DNA of 64,000 nucleotides from Crossiella sp. S99.2 (GCF_023094165.1 NZ_JALMDK010000013.1:186001-250000), one strand, 5' to 3'; counted from the stretch's first letter, positions 52,114 through 61,079 are shown. Program-made: numbers and translations. The notes: a model not told the origin generated them from the letters alone.

Positions 52114-54857
52114 GGGCAGCTCTCCGCGTTCGGCTCCCGCTCGCTGGGTTCCTGGCACACGCTGAGCAACACCAGCAGCCCGCCGATTCCCCGCCAGTCG
52201 TCCTCGACGCGAACGCCACTGCCGCTCCCGCCGCCGAGCGGACCGCCAGTGCCGGCACCCGCGGACCCTGGACGTTCCTGGTTGCTCAGCTTCCAGGTCC
52301 GGTTTGACCCGCCGGGCAATCCCGGTGCGCCCGCCTCGCCGGTCACCTGGACCACCCGAATCCGGATCTTGGCCTCGACCGGGATCGCGGCCGGTGGCGC
52401 ACCCGGCTTGTCCGTGCCCACCAAGGCGGCCGTATCGGCCTGGTACACCAGCGCATCGGCGGGCTGGACATCCTTGAGCGTGCCCGTCTTCTCCGACACC
52501 ACCCGGACCGCCGCAACGTCCACTGGGGACAGTCGAGCGGGCACCACCAGGCGCACCTGCCGCGGTCCGGCCGGAGTGGCCACAGTGGACTCGGCGAGCA
52601 CCCGCGAGGAGGTCGAGCCGCTGCCCACCTCGATCCACCCGTTGCCGTAGCGGTAAATCGTCTGCCCGTCCGGCCCCGGGTAGGAGTAGCGCATCCCGGG
52701 CGCCCCGGTCAGGCCCTGCGCCGGATCCTTGCCCACCCGCTTGATCGCCTCGCGCAGGTGCGCGGCCTGACCGGGCGAGGCGATGATCTCCCGCTCCGGC
52801 CGCGCGCCACTGCTCGGCGTTTCCTTCACTCGCACCGTGCCCGTGGACACCTGCTGGTACGAACCGCCGACCACCAGGTCCTTGCCCTCGGCCTGGAAGG
52901 TGGTCCGGTACTCGCGGTTCGGGTGCTCGCCGCGCAGCGGGGCCTCGGCGAAGGGCACGGATTCCCTTGGTGTGCCGGTGATCCGCACCGAGCTGCCGTC
53001 CGGTCCGCGCCGCAGGTCCACCGTGGTGCGGTCGGCGATCTCGCCCCGGTTGTCCCGGCTGACCCGGTCGAAGCGGGCCGAGCCGGTGGCCGGGTCGACC
53101 TGGGTCTTGGCCGGATCCAGCGGACTCGCCCGCCGGATACCCTCGGGCAGCGCCTCGGTCCCGGATGGCTTGCCGCGACTGCGGGTGAGCCCGTCGGAGA
53201 GCGAGACCCCGCCGGAAATCCGGTACAGGCCACAGCTTTCGCTGGTTTCCGAGGGTATCGGCAGCACTGCCTCGCCGGTCGCGGACGGCGGGGCGACCAC
53301 GGCCAGCGGACCGCGTTCCCGCAACTCGCCGTGCCGGGCGTACCAGTCGGCGAAACTGCCCGGCGCGCTCTCCGGCGCGCTCATCTGGATCCGGCCGCTG
53401 CCCTGCGTGGTCAGCCATTCCAGGGCCGCCGACCACCGCATCAACTGATCGGCCCTGGTGAACTGGGGTTCGTAATCGGCGACCTGGAGGTAGTTGCGGT
53501 CCCACCAGTTGAGGCCCCTGGAGAAGGAGTAGCTGGGTTCCACCTCGGTGCCGCTCGCCCCGTCCGCACGGGAGAACAGGCGGGTGGCCCTGGCCCCGAT
53601 GGCCAGCCCGGTCGGCGAATAGGACACCGCCGCGTCGTTGGCGCCGAACCACAGGCGACCGGTCTCGTCCTTGGATTTGCCCGCGCAGAGACTGGGCGGC
53701 ACCGGCGCCTTGGGGTTCGGCACGAACCCCGGCACGGCCGGTACCGGCACGCCCTGGCCGACCCCGGTCGTCCAGGACTTCGCCACAAGATCGACATAGA
53801 AGAGCGTGAAACCCGCCTCGGTGCCCGCCAGGCCGCCGTCGTAGCGGGCCTGCGAGTAGACCTGTCCGCCGTCCAGCGCACTGCGCAACGCCCACAACTG
53901 GGTCCGGTCCGTGGGCAGACCGGGCGCCGGTTCCCGCTCCGCCGCGGGCTGGAACAGCCGGACGGAGACCGCCCCGCGGAGCTGGGCCGCCGAGGCGTAC
54001 CCGGTGCCGGACCACTTCCCGGAGAAGATCGCCGCGACCAGCCTGGGATCGAGTCCGGGCACGGTGGCGCGCAGATCCTCCGGACCGGCCACCGGCTTCG
54101 GGTCCAGGGAGAAACCCGGTAGCGGGCCGTCGGTCCGCAGGTAGCCGCGTTGCAGCACCGCCACGTCCGCGGGCGAGACCCGGGCGCCGGGTGCCGCCGA
54201 CCAGCGCCACCCGGACGCCCAGACCTCCTCCCCCCGCTTCTCCAGCCGGGCCAGGTGGCTGGTGTCACCGAGGAAACCGGCCAGCCACTCGGGCCGGTCG
54301 ACCCTGGACTCCCGCCAGCCGTTGGCCGCCCGGACCTCCCCCGCACCGGCGGAGGGCTCACTGACCACCTCGATCCGCTGCTGTTCCTGGGCGATCCGGT
54401 AGCGGTGCACCTGGACCTTGGCCGGATCGGATCCGGCGTCCGCGCGATGCTGGTCCAGGGCCAGGCCGATGGTGCGCGGCCGGTGCGGATCGTCCTGGGG
54501 CACCAGCACGTGCAGGGTGCTGCCGTCGAACAGGCCCCGGCCGGGGCCGGTCTGCTGGTCGAGCAGTTCGGTGAAGGCCCCGTCCCGGATCGGCGGGGAC
54601 TCGTAGGTGGCGGCCGCGGTCCGGTCCGCGCCGAGGCCGAGTGCGGCGGCCAGCCCGAGCCGCGCCCAGTCGCGTAGTTGCTCGGTGACCTCGGGTCCGT
54701 CGAGCGCGGCCAGCGCGGCCGTGCTCGCCCGGTAGGAGACGGTCAGCTCCGCCGCGGTGTCCCGGTCATGGTGTTCCGGCCCCGAACACCCCGCTGTGAC
54801 CAGCAGGAGCGCGGCCAGAGCCGCGGCCAACGACCGCGGCCTAGCTGCTGCGAGCAT
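52110..54857 (-). CDS. Large lipoprotein heading the tubulin/CHAT operon
   Basis: A 915-residue exported lipoprotein. Signal sequence with lipobox LLVTAGC (C24), then a large outside part. The first 180 residues look helical (AAELTVSYRASTAALAAL…LRDWARLGL). A middle part (about 250-560) is mixed, with WFGANDAAVSYS and SFSRGLNWWDRNY. A later part (about 560-880) is beta-rich with repeated charged strands (YRTTFQAEGKDLVVGGSYQQV, RYSYPGPDGQTIYRYGNGW). I recognise no family; Gly/Ser-rich stretches precede a Cys-containing tail. ATG 54857 follows GAAGGGG. First gene of the operon, so it may be the outer sensor or receptor. Confidence 0.8.
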   Translation of the reverse strand: MLAAARPRSLAAALAALLLVTAGCSGPEHHDRDTAAELTVSYRASTAALAALDGPEVTEQLRDWARLGLAAALGLGADRTAAATYESPPIRDGAFTELLDQQTGPGRGLFDGSTLHVLVPQDDPHRPRTIGLALDQHRADAGSDPAKVQVHRYRIAQEQQRIEVVSEPSAGAGEVRAANGWRESRVDRPEWLAGFLGDTSHLARLEKRGEEVWASGWRWSAAPGARVSPADVAVLQRGYLRTDGPLPGFSLDPKPVAGPEDLRATVPGLDPRLVAAIFSGKWSGTGYASAAQLRGAVSVRLFQPAAEREPAPGLPTDRTQLWALRSALDGGQVYSQARYDGGLAGTEAGFTLFYVDLVAKSWTTGVGQGVPVPAVPGFVPNPKAPVPPSLCAGKSKDETGRLWFGANDAAVSYSPTGLAIGARATRLFSRADGASGTEVEPSYSFSRGLNWWDRNYLQVADYEPQFTRADQLMRWSAALEWLTTQGSGRIQMSAPESAPGSFADWYARHGELRERGPLAVVAPPSATGEAVLPIPSETSESCGLYRISGGVSLSDGLTRSRGKPSGTEALPEGIRRASPLDPAKTQVDPATGSARFDRVSRDNRGEIADRTTVDLRRGPDGSSVRITGTPRESVPFAEAPLRGEHPNREYRTTFQAEGKDLVVGGSYQQVSTGTVRVKETPSSGARPEREIIASPGQAAHLREAIKRVGKDPAQGLTGAPGMRYSYPGPDGQTIYRYGNGWIEVGSGSTSSRVLAESTVATPAGPRQVRLVVPARLSPVDVAAVRVVSEKTGTLKDVQPADALVYQADTAALVGTDKPGAPPAAIPVEAKIRIRVVQVTGEAGAPGLPGGSNRTWKLSNQERPGSAGAGTGGPLGGGSGSGVRVEDDWRGIGGLLVLLSVCQEPSEREPNAESCP

Positions 54858-54955
54858 CCTTACCCCTTCGCTGTGCGCGTTCGACCTGCTTCGACACGTT
54901 CTGTGCCTCAACCCATGACGGACGGGGAGCCGACAGGCGGCAGTTTTGGCGAATG

Positions 54956-54977
54956 GTCGCGGGAACGTTCCCGCGAC
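54956..54977. promoter_or_regulatory. 22-bp perfect palindrome in the divergent promoter region
   Basis: Perfect 22-bp palindrome with half-site GTCGCGGGAAC and its reverse complement, centred on AACGTT. It lies between two divergent operons, 98 bases from the lipoprotein start and 193 from the plus-strand start at 55171. Best candidate operator for the system. A hairpin in either leader is the alternative. The rest of the 313-base gap shows no other clear signal. Confidence 0.65.
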
Positions 54978-55170
54978 AGCCGTGTTCAGCTACGGGTTGT
55001 CGTCGGAACCACCGGCCATGACTGCTCCTTCCGGGTTCGGCCCGGCGGACTGGCGGCGACCGAGCTGGTCACCGGAGCCGGACACCCTCATGGCGGGGCG
55101 TTCCGGATCCGTGGACAGCGCGGTGGTCCGTCAGTGCGGGGACAAGCAGTCGAGGAGGCCGGAGGCTCAC

Positions 55171-55986
55171 ATGGTTTTGACCACCTGGGACGGTCACCTG
55201 CGCATCGACCACCTCGCCGAGGAGGCCACCGTCGCGCTGACCCTGGTCACCGTCGAATCCGCGACCGAGCTGCGGTTGCGCAGCGGATTGCGGGCCGGGT
55301 TCGTCACGGTCGACCGGCAGGGGCCACCCGCGTACGTCGAGGTCGAGATCCGCGAGGGCGGGCTGCCCGCGGATATCGCGCAACTCCTCGGCCCTCGGGT
55401 GGCCGCGGCGGTGGCCGAGCTGATCGCCAGCGGCCGGGCGGGCCGCTGGCTGCAACTCGACCTCCGCGAGATCGACGGCCTGGCCGCGGCCTGGGCGCCC
55501 TACCGGCGGGTCACCCTCGCCGCCGAGCAGCCGGTCCGGGAGAACCGGGGGGCGCTGGGCGCGTGGGCCGGGGAGCTGTGGACCTGTCTGGGGCTGCCCG
55601 ACTGGCGCGAGGTGCTGCGGGCGCTGGCCGCGCCACCACCCACGGTCGAGGTCCGCGGCACGGGAGAACCGGAGCCGCCGCGACCGGAGCGCACCGCGGT
55701 GGACGGCACCTGGCAGTTGCCCGCCGAACTGGCCACGGCGGTCGGGGTGGCGCCCGAGGTGCGCTGGACGGTGCGGCCATTGACGGACGAGGAGTTCGAG
55801 ATCGAGCTGCGGGCCCGGCGCACCGGACCACCCGGCGGTGCGGTGCTGCAGGCGGGTCTGGACGACGGCGCGCAGCGGTGGATCTCCTTCACCGCCGGGG
55901 AAGGCGGCGAGCCGCGGGCGCGGCTGATCGGTGCGGGTGAGCCGGTGAGTGTGCGATTTCGGTCCGAGAGCAGGGGGTTGGGATGA
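55171..55986 (+). CDS. Unknown protein, divergent partner of the CHAT/tubulin operon
   Basis: A 271-residue cytoplasmic protein with no signal peptide or membrane segment. The N-terminal ~60 residues are beta-rich (GHLRIDHLAEEATVALTLVTVE, GFVTVDRQGPPAYVEVEI), followed by a helical part (ADIAQLLGPRVAAAVAELIAS) and a second beta-rich half (VRWTVRPLTDEEFEIELRARR). I do not recognise a family. ATG 55171 is chosen because GGAGG lies five bases upstream; an open frame extends to 54946 through the promoter region and is not credible. Overlaps the next gene (ATGA). First gene of a two-gene operon. Confidence 0.72.
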   Translation: MVLTTWDGHLRIDHLAEEATVALTLVTVESATELRLRSGLRAGFVTVDRQGPPAYVEVEIREGGLPADIAQLLGPRVAAAVAELIASGRAGRWLQLDLREIDGLAAAWAPYRRVTLAAEQPVRENRGALGAWAGELWTCLGLPDWREVLRALAAPPPTVEVRGTGEPEPPRPERTAVDGTWQLPAELATAVGVAPEVRWTVRPLTDEEFEIELRARRTGPPGGAVLQAGLDDGAQRWISFTAGEGGEPRARLIGAGEPVSVRFRSESRGLG

Positions 55987-57665
55987 GTGCGGCCGGGGAC
56001 CCGACGCCGGGTCAACAGAGGCTGGCGGACTGTGCCGAGGGGGTGTTCGACGCGCTGTACCGCGCCGATCTGGACACCCTGCTGGCCCGCTGCGGCCCAC
56101 GCGCGAAGCTGCGGGACAAGGTGGTCCGCCGGGCGGACAAGCTGCTCGCCAAGCTCGCGGGCAGCGCGGAGGCGGTCCAGCCGGGCGAGGGTCCCTTGCT
56201 TATCGCGGCCTGTCTCACCTGGGGCCGCAACCAGGCCGGGATCGCCACCAACACCACCAACGCCGTCCGCAAGTTCCGGCGCTACCGGCGATTCGCCCAG
56301 CTGCCGCTGGAAATCCTGGTCCGCACCGACCGCACCGTGCCCGATGACGACCGGGTGATCTCGGTGCTGGCCCGCACGCTGTGCCTGCGCACCAGGGTGA
56401 GCGAGGCGGTCGCCGGTCAGGAGCCCGAACTGATCCTCAACATGGTGCTGCCCGCCATCGTCGCCGCCCTGGGCCCGGCCCATCCCGCCGAGGACAGGCT
56501 GACCGAGGTCGCCCTCGACGTGCTGGACCGGGGCGCCGAACTGGCCGCCGCGCACCTGCTGACCCGCCGCCGCGCCGGCGTCGGCGACCCCGGGCTACCG
56601 GTGCTCGGCAACGCCGACTTCCTGATCCGCATCGCCGCCTACCGGGTGGCCATCCAGGAACAGCACGGCCAGGAACCGGCGCCGCTGGCCCAGTCGGTGA
56701 CCGAGCTGTCCACGGTGCTGCGCAAGGCGATGACCACGGTCGAGGACCGCCCCAACCGCCGCAGCGCCGGTGAACCGGACGTGGCCATCGCGCTGAACCG
56801 GTACGCCGAGCACCTCGGCGCGGTGGCCGGCAACCCGGCGCGCGAGGCGGTCCGGGCGGTGCACGCGGTGCTCAACCACCGCCTCGGCCTGACCGAGCCT
56901 CCGCACCAGGCCCTGGCCGACCTCAGCGACCTGCCCGCCCCCGCCGCCGAACACCCCACTCGCCGGCTGGAAGCCGAACACCTGGTCGGCTGGCTGATCG
57001 CGGGCCTGTTCCGCGGCGCGGGCCCGGAAGCCCGCGGCCCGCTGCTGAACTGGCTGGACGGCAAGCATACCCCCGACGAGCCAAGGCATTTGCCCCTGCT
57101 GGTGCGCAGACTGCGCATCGCGATCAAGATCCTGGAACAGGTCCCGGAAGCCGCCGCACCCCGCCCCGCCGGCCTGTCCCCCAGCCGTTTCCAGGCTCTG
57201 CTCGCCCAGCTCACCGCCAGGATCGACCCCGGCCAGCTCACCGGACGGTCCACTGTGGACGCCCACTATGTGCCACTGGCCACTCTCCCTCCACTGTGGA
57301 CAGATCGGCACCCAGCCAGGGAACTGGTCGGCTCCCACCTCCGGATCCAGCTCGGCACCCGCCCCGGCAGCGAGCACCAGGCCGCCCTGGTGGCCGGGCA
57401 CGGGGTACGCGCGCCACAGCAGTTCGTGCACAAAGCACTGGTGTTCCAGGAAGAACCGTGCTGCCCGGAACCCCGGCCGGAGCGCGGCGACCGCCCCCGG
57501 GAACCGGTCCCGGACACGGAGGTCTGCCCGCACCGCCCGTGGGGCGAGGTCGGCCGGGTCGAGAACTACCACACCCTCGGCCGCTCGATCGGCTGCAGCG
57601 CCGACGCCGCCCGCCAGCAACTCCGGCGCTACCAAGGCCCCTGGCCCGAACTGCTGTGGCCCTAG
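55983..57665 (+). CDS. Unknown helical-repeat protein, 560 residues
   Basis: A soluble protein, mostly alpha-helical throughout residues 10-400, with blocks that resemble irregular TPR-like repeats (VAIALNRYAEHLGAVAGNP). The C-terminal 60 residues differ: Cys-rich (CCPEP, CPHRPW) and ending in a helix-turn-helix-like stretch (YHTLGRSIGCSADAARQQLRRY). Starts in the stop of the previous gene (ATGA), so the two proteins are made together. It faces another helical unknown (57861-59891) tail to tail. Function unknown; possible adaptor or regulator of the system. Confidence 0.7.
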   Translation: MSAAGDPTPGQQRLADCAEGVFDALYRADLDTLLARCGPRAKLRDKVVRRADKLLAKLAGSAEAVQPGEGPLLIAACLTWGRNQAGIATNTTNAVRKFRRYRRFAQLPLEILVRTDRTVPDDDRVISVLARTLCLRTRVSEAVAGQEPELILNMVLPAIVAALGPAHPAEDRLTEVALDVLDRGAELAAAHLLTRRRAGVGDPGLPVLGNADFLIRIAAYRVAIQEQHGQEPAPLAQSVTELSTVLRKAMTTVEDRPNRRSAGEPDVAIALNRYAEHLGAVAGNPAREAVRAVHAVLNHRLGLTEPPHQALADLSDLPAPAAEHPTRRLEAEHLVGWLIAGLFRGAGPEARGPLLNWLDGKHTPDEPRHLPLLVRRLRIAIKILEQVPEAAAPRPAGLSPSRFQALLAQLTARIDPGQLTGRSTVDAHYVPLATLPPLWTDRHPARELVGSHLRIQLGTRPGSEHQAALVAGHGVRAPQQFVHKALVFQEEPCCPEPRPERGDRPREPVPDTEVCPHRPWGEVGRVENYHTLGRSIGCSADAARQQLRRYQGPWPELLWP

Positions 57666-57860
57666 CGGACCGGCCCGAACCGCGCGGGCCGTAGGCCACC
57701 GGCCGGAACGGCTGGCCCTGACCCACCGGCCCGAACTCCGCTGGGCCAATCCCACCGCCCGAGCCACGCGGGCCTTAGGCCACCGGCCGGAACTCCGCTG
57801 GCCCACACCCAACGCCCGGACCACGCTGACCCAAACCCACGGCCCGGCCCGTTTCTGCCC
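57666..57860. repeat. Degenerate 27-29 bp tandem repeat, seven copies
   Basis: The convergent gap between the two helical unknown genes is filled by about seven degenerate tandem units of 27-29 bp. Typical unit: ACCGGCCGGAACTCCGCTGG followed by CCCACACCC or GCCAATCCC. No coding potential is needed to explain it. The unit shares no sequence with the 21-bp family at 5.9 and 28 kb. Confidence 0.8.
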
Positions 57861-59891
57861 CTAGCCGAGCAGCGCCAGCCTGGCCCGCAACCCGACCAGG
57901 CGATCGTGGTGGCTGTAACTGCTCTCGTCCCCATCGGTGACCAGCCGGGCCCACTGCTCCGCGATCCCCAGCAACCGCCCGGCCAACGCCACCTCGCCTG
58001 CCCCCGCGACCCCCTGTTCCACCGCGGTCAGCAACGCGGGCACCGCGAGCAGGCAGAAATGCGCCGCGGGCTCACTCACCTGTCCCAGCAACGCGACGGT
58101 GTCCTCCTCCGCCAGCGCCCGCGAGATCCAGTCGAACCCCATCCCCGCCCACTGCCGGGCCAGCTCCGCCCGCCCGCTCTCGGCGGCCAGCGCGCTCAGC
58201 GTGGTCGTCGCCCGGGAGGCGATCTGCAAGGACTGCCGCAACGGCAGGAAACTCCGGGTCCGCTGCCAGTACCGCGTTCTGGCCGGGATCACGGTCTGCG
58301 CGAAAAGCTCGACCCCCGCGACCAGATCGGCCTCCCGATCCGGATGCGTGGTCAGGTAGGAGGCGTAGTTGTGCAGGTGATGCCCCACCGACAGGTCGGC
58401 ATCCCCTTCGCTGCCAACGGGTTCCAGCACCCGGCGGTAGGCAGCCCAGGTCTCCTGCAACCAGTCGTCCAGCTCCGCAGGCGGCGGCAACTTGCCATCC
58501 GGATCGGTCGCGTTCGTCCGCCGGACAATGTTGATCTCCACATTGGCCGAGGAGATCGCCTCCGCCGCCGCCCCCCGGTCCACCACCCCGGCCTCGGTCA
58601 GCTCCACGCATCGCTCGACCTGGCTCATCAACTCGGCCAGCGGCTCGGCCAGGTCGTGCCGCCGGTCGTGCCGCAGGGTGTGCACGGTCATGTCGGCCAC
58701 CCGACAGCGTCCCAGCACGGTCACCGGATCGTCCGCTCCCAGGCTCTCGGTGGCCAGCAACGCCACCTGGGCCAGCAACGGCACGATCCCCGCCCGGGTC
58801 CGCTCCCGCGCCCGCACGTCGAACCGGACCTGCCGCAACACCGCGAGCAATCCGAGCACCACCGCCCGCCGCGCCGGCACCGGCAACCCGCTCAGGTCGG
58901 TGGCGCGGGGGATGCGTGGCAGGACGTCGACGGCGTCGGCTTCGCCGTCGAGCAGGTGCCCGAGCTGTTCGACGTAGCGGCCCAGCACCTCGGTGGGGGG
59001 CACCAGGGCTTCGACGGCGAGTTGGCCGGGGGCGCGCTCGCTCAGCCAGAGGTGGCTGGAACTCTGCCGGGTGCCGATGGCCATCAGCTGCCGCAGCAAC
59101 CGATCCACGATCTCCTCGGGCGCGCTGAGTCCCAGCCCGCGCACCGTCCGGTCGGCGAGATCCAGTTCCCGGGGCCGCGACGCCGACCCGCCGCTCGCCG
59201 ACCCGCCGCTTGCCGACGCTCCGGACGCGCCGCCGCCGTTCCGCACCTCGGCGTCGCCGCCGGTCTCCGGCTGCGGCCTGCCCACCTCGCTCCGGGTCAG
59301 CGGCAGCGCGGCGATCGACTCGGCCAGCGGCAACTGCCACTCGACGAGGAGTTCGCGCTGGATCGTGCGGGCCCGGATGGCCGCGGCGACCAGTGCGGGC
59401 TGGGTCCGGAACGCCTCCAGCACCAGCGCCGCCCAGGCCACCACCCGCAACCGGGCGGGCAGGGGTGTGCCGTCCGCGGCCACCAGCAGGGCGAGTGCGG
59501 CCTCGATCGCGTCGGCGACCGGGTCCAGCAGCCGGTTCGCCGCGGTCAGCACCACGGCGGCCTTGGTGTCGGGGCCGAATCGGTTGAGGGTGGCGTTCGG
59601 GATCTCGTTGGGCAGGGCGCCGCCGGGGCGGGTGACCGCGACCCGGTCGACGATGGCCCAGTCCGCCTCGCCGTCCACCGCGGTGTCCGCCCGTCTGCCG
59701 GGCATCGGCGCGCCGCGGGCGATCTCGGACAGCGTGAGCTTGTTGTAGTCGCAGACCCAGGTGCGGGCGCCGAAGGGTCCGCGCGTCCAGGGAACGCCGA
59801 AGAGCGGGGCGAGTTTACGAGCCAGCCGGGCCGGGACGATCTCCGACCTGACCTCGGGAATGTCCGGAATCTCGGCGGGAAGCAGGCCCAT
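57861..59891 (-). CDS. Unknown helical protein with an FGV-x-W N-terminal region, 676 residues
   Basis: A 676-residue soluble protein. Residues 1-80 (VPARLARKLAPLFGVPWTRGPFGARTWVCDYNKLTLSEI read in pieces) look like a small globular domain. A Gly/Ser-rich linker lies near residues 210-240. The rest is alpha-helical, with TPR-like elements late in the protein (HHLHNYASYLTTHPDREADL). ATG 59891 is chosen because AAGGAG lies five bases upstream. It resembles the 560-residue unknown in general helical character, and a short shared pattern (…NYA.YL…P.REA.) is seen by eye only. Divergent from the gene at 59991. Function unknown. Confidence 0.7.
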   Translation of the reverse strand: MGLLPAEIPDIPEVRSEIVPARLARKLAPLFGVPWTRGPFGARTWVCDYNKLTLSEIARGAPMPGRRADTAVDGEADWAIVDRVAVTRPGGALPNEIPNATLNRFGPDTKAAVVLTAANRLLDPVADAIEAALALLVAADGTPLPARLRVVAWAALVLEAFRTQPALVAAAIRARTIQRELLVEWQLPLAESIAALPLTRSEVGRPQPETGGDAEVRNGGGASGASASGGSASGGSASRPRELDLADRTVRGLGLSAPEEIVDRLLRQLMAIGTRQSSSHLWLSERAPGQLAVEALVPPTEVLGRYVEQLGHLLDGEADAVDVLPRIPRATDLSGLPVPARRAVVLGLLAVLRQVRFDVRARERTRAGIVPLLAQVALLATESLGADDPVTVLGRCRVADMTVHTLRHDRRHDLAEPLAELMSQVERCVELTEAGVVDRGAAAEAISSANVEINIVRRTNATDPDGKLPPPAELDDWLQETWAAYRRVLEPVGSEGDADLSVGHHLHNYASYLTTHPDREADLVAGVELFAQTVIPARTRYWQRTRSFLPLRQSLQIASRATTTLSALAAESGRAELARQWAGMGFDWISRALAEEDTVALLGQVSEPAAHFCLLAVPALLTAVEQGVAGAGEVALAGRLLGIAEQWARLVTDGDESSYSHHDRLVGLRARLALLG

Positions 59892-59976
59892 CCGCACTCC
59901 TTGACTCGGGTAGCACATTGTGGATCTTACGACACGGTGATTCGTACTCAGTCGCTCGCGACTTTTTTCGTTCCCG

Positions 59977-59982
59977 TAGGAT
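59977..59982 (+). promoter_or_regulatory. -10 box for a leaderless ATG start
   Basis: TAGGAT is followed by eight bases and then ATG 59991, with no ribosome-binding site. A T-run (ACTTTTTTCG) at 59962-59970 lies at the position of a -35 element, unusual in this GC-rich DNA. Confidence 0.5.
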
Positions 59983-59990
59983 TACGGGTC

Positions 59991-60986
59991 ATGAAACCCA
60001 GTGACGGACCACCGCAGCGCGTACCCGCCTGCGTTGACGTTGCCGCGGTGCTGGCTGCCATCTGGCATGAAGCGCTCCCACACCGTGCCGCGATCCACCG
60101 CGCCCTGGCCACCACCCGGTGCGATCTGCGGCTGCGCTCCCCCGGCTTCGGCCTGGACGGCGACTGCGCCTGCCGGGACTTCCTGGTCGACATGCTCGTC
60201 GAGTGCGACCAGGCCCTGGCCGAACGGGCCACCGAACTCCGCAACCCACTCGGCGCGGCCCGGGTGCACATGCGGCTACGCGCCGCCCCGGACTGGATCC
60301 GCCGCCGCCGGACCGCCATGGGCGCCCAGGCCAGGGTGGACCGGATCCGCATCGGCGCCAGGGCCCGCACCCTGCCCGACGAGTTCCACCGCGCCCTGCT
60401 GGAGTACCTGGTTGACGAGGCAGGCTCGATGGCCCCGCTGGACAACCAGGCCGAGCTGATCCACCGCCTGTCCCACCGCTGCGCCCGGGAGTTCGGCGGC
60501 AGCGCCGAGCAGCACCTGCCCCGGGTCGCCGCCGGCCTGGCGCTGATCGAACGCCACTGCCGGTCCGGGCCCAGGGTCAACATCGGCACCAGGGACAAGC
60601 CCGACCACGTCACCTGGTGGGACCGCTACATAGACCGCCCGCTGGGCCGCCGCCCGCGCCGCGCCCTGCTCTCGACCTCCACCGCCCAGGACGGGCTGGA
60701 CGCCAGGGCCGACCTGCACGGCGCCAACCTGACCAGGGACAACACCGCCGACACCGACGACACGGTCCTGGCCGTGTTGCACGAAGCCCTGCGCCGCCAG
60801 CCCGAAGACCCCGCCGCCGCCCTGCGCACCGGCATCTCCGCCCTGGTCGCCCACGACCTGCTCGCCGAACCCACCGCCAAGGCCCTGCTGACCGACCGCT
60901 CCCGCTTCGCCACCGCGACCCGGGAACTGGTCAGTCTGTGGCTCCGGCAGGCGGCCAGGTTCCGCCCGCCGCTGACCGGTCACTGA
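59991..60986 (+). CDS. Unknown helical protein, 331 residues
   Basis: A basic, mostly alpha-helical protein with many Arg residues (RRRRTAMGAQARVDRIRIGARART near 110-135, read in pieces) and a conserved-looking block HVTWWDRYIDRPLGRR near residue 205. The middle (CDQALAERATELRNPLGAARVHMRLRAAPDWIRR) vaguely resembles sigma-factor region 2 helices, but no region 4 is seen, so a sigma-factor call is not made. It starts without a leader at ATG 59991 and diverges from the 676-residue unknown. It may be the regulator or a DNA/RNA-binding part of the locus. Ends at the edge of a repeat field. Confidence 0.68.
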   Translation: MKPSDGPPQRVPACVDVAAVLAAIWHEALPHRAAIHRALATTRCDLRLRSPGFGLDGDCACRDFLVDMLVECDQALAERATELRNPLGAARVHMRLRAAPDWIRRRRTAMGAQARVDRIRIGARARTLPDEFHRALLEYLVDEAGSMAPLDNQAELIHRLSHRCAREFGGSAEQHLPRVAAGLALIERHCRSGPRVNIGTRDKPDHVTWWDRYIDRPLGRRPRRALLSTSTAQDGLDARADLHGANLTRDNTADTDDTVLAVLHEALRRQPEDPAAALRTGISALVAHDLLAEPTAKALLTDRSRFATATRELVSLWLRQAARFRPPLTGH

Positions 60987-61079
60987 TCCGGCCACTGAGC
61001 CGGCCACGCCGGTCGTCTCCGCCGGTCGCCGCGCGGCGAGCGGGTCCGCGCGGGTCACAGCGGCGAGCGAAGGTGCAGC

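Noticed and set aside
59991..60986. Sigma-factor call for the 331-residue basic protein
   Set aside because: Only a vague resemblance to region 2 helices; no region 4 or named motif.
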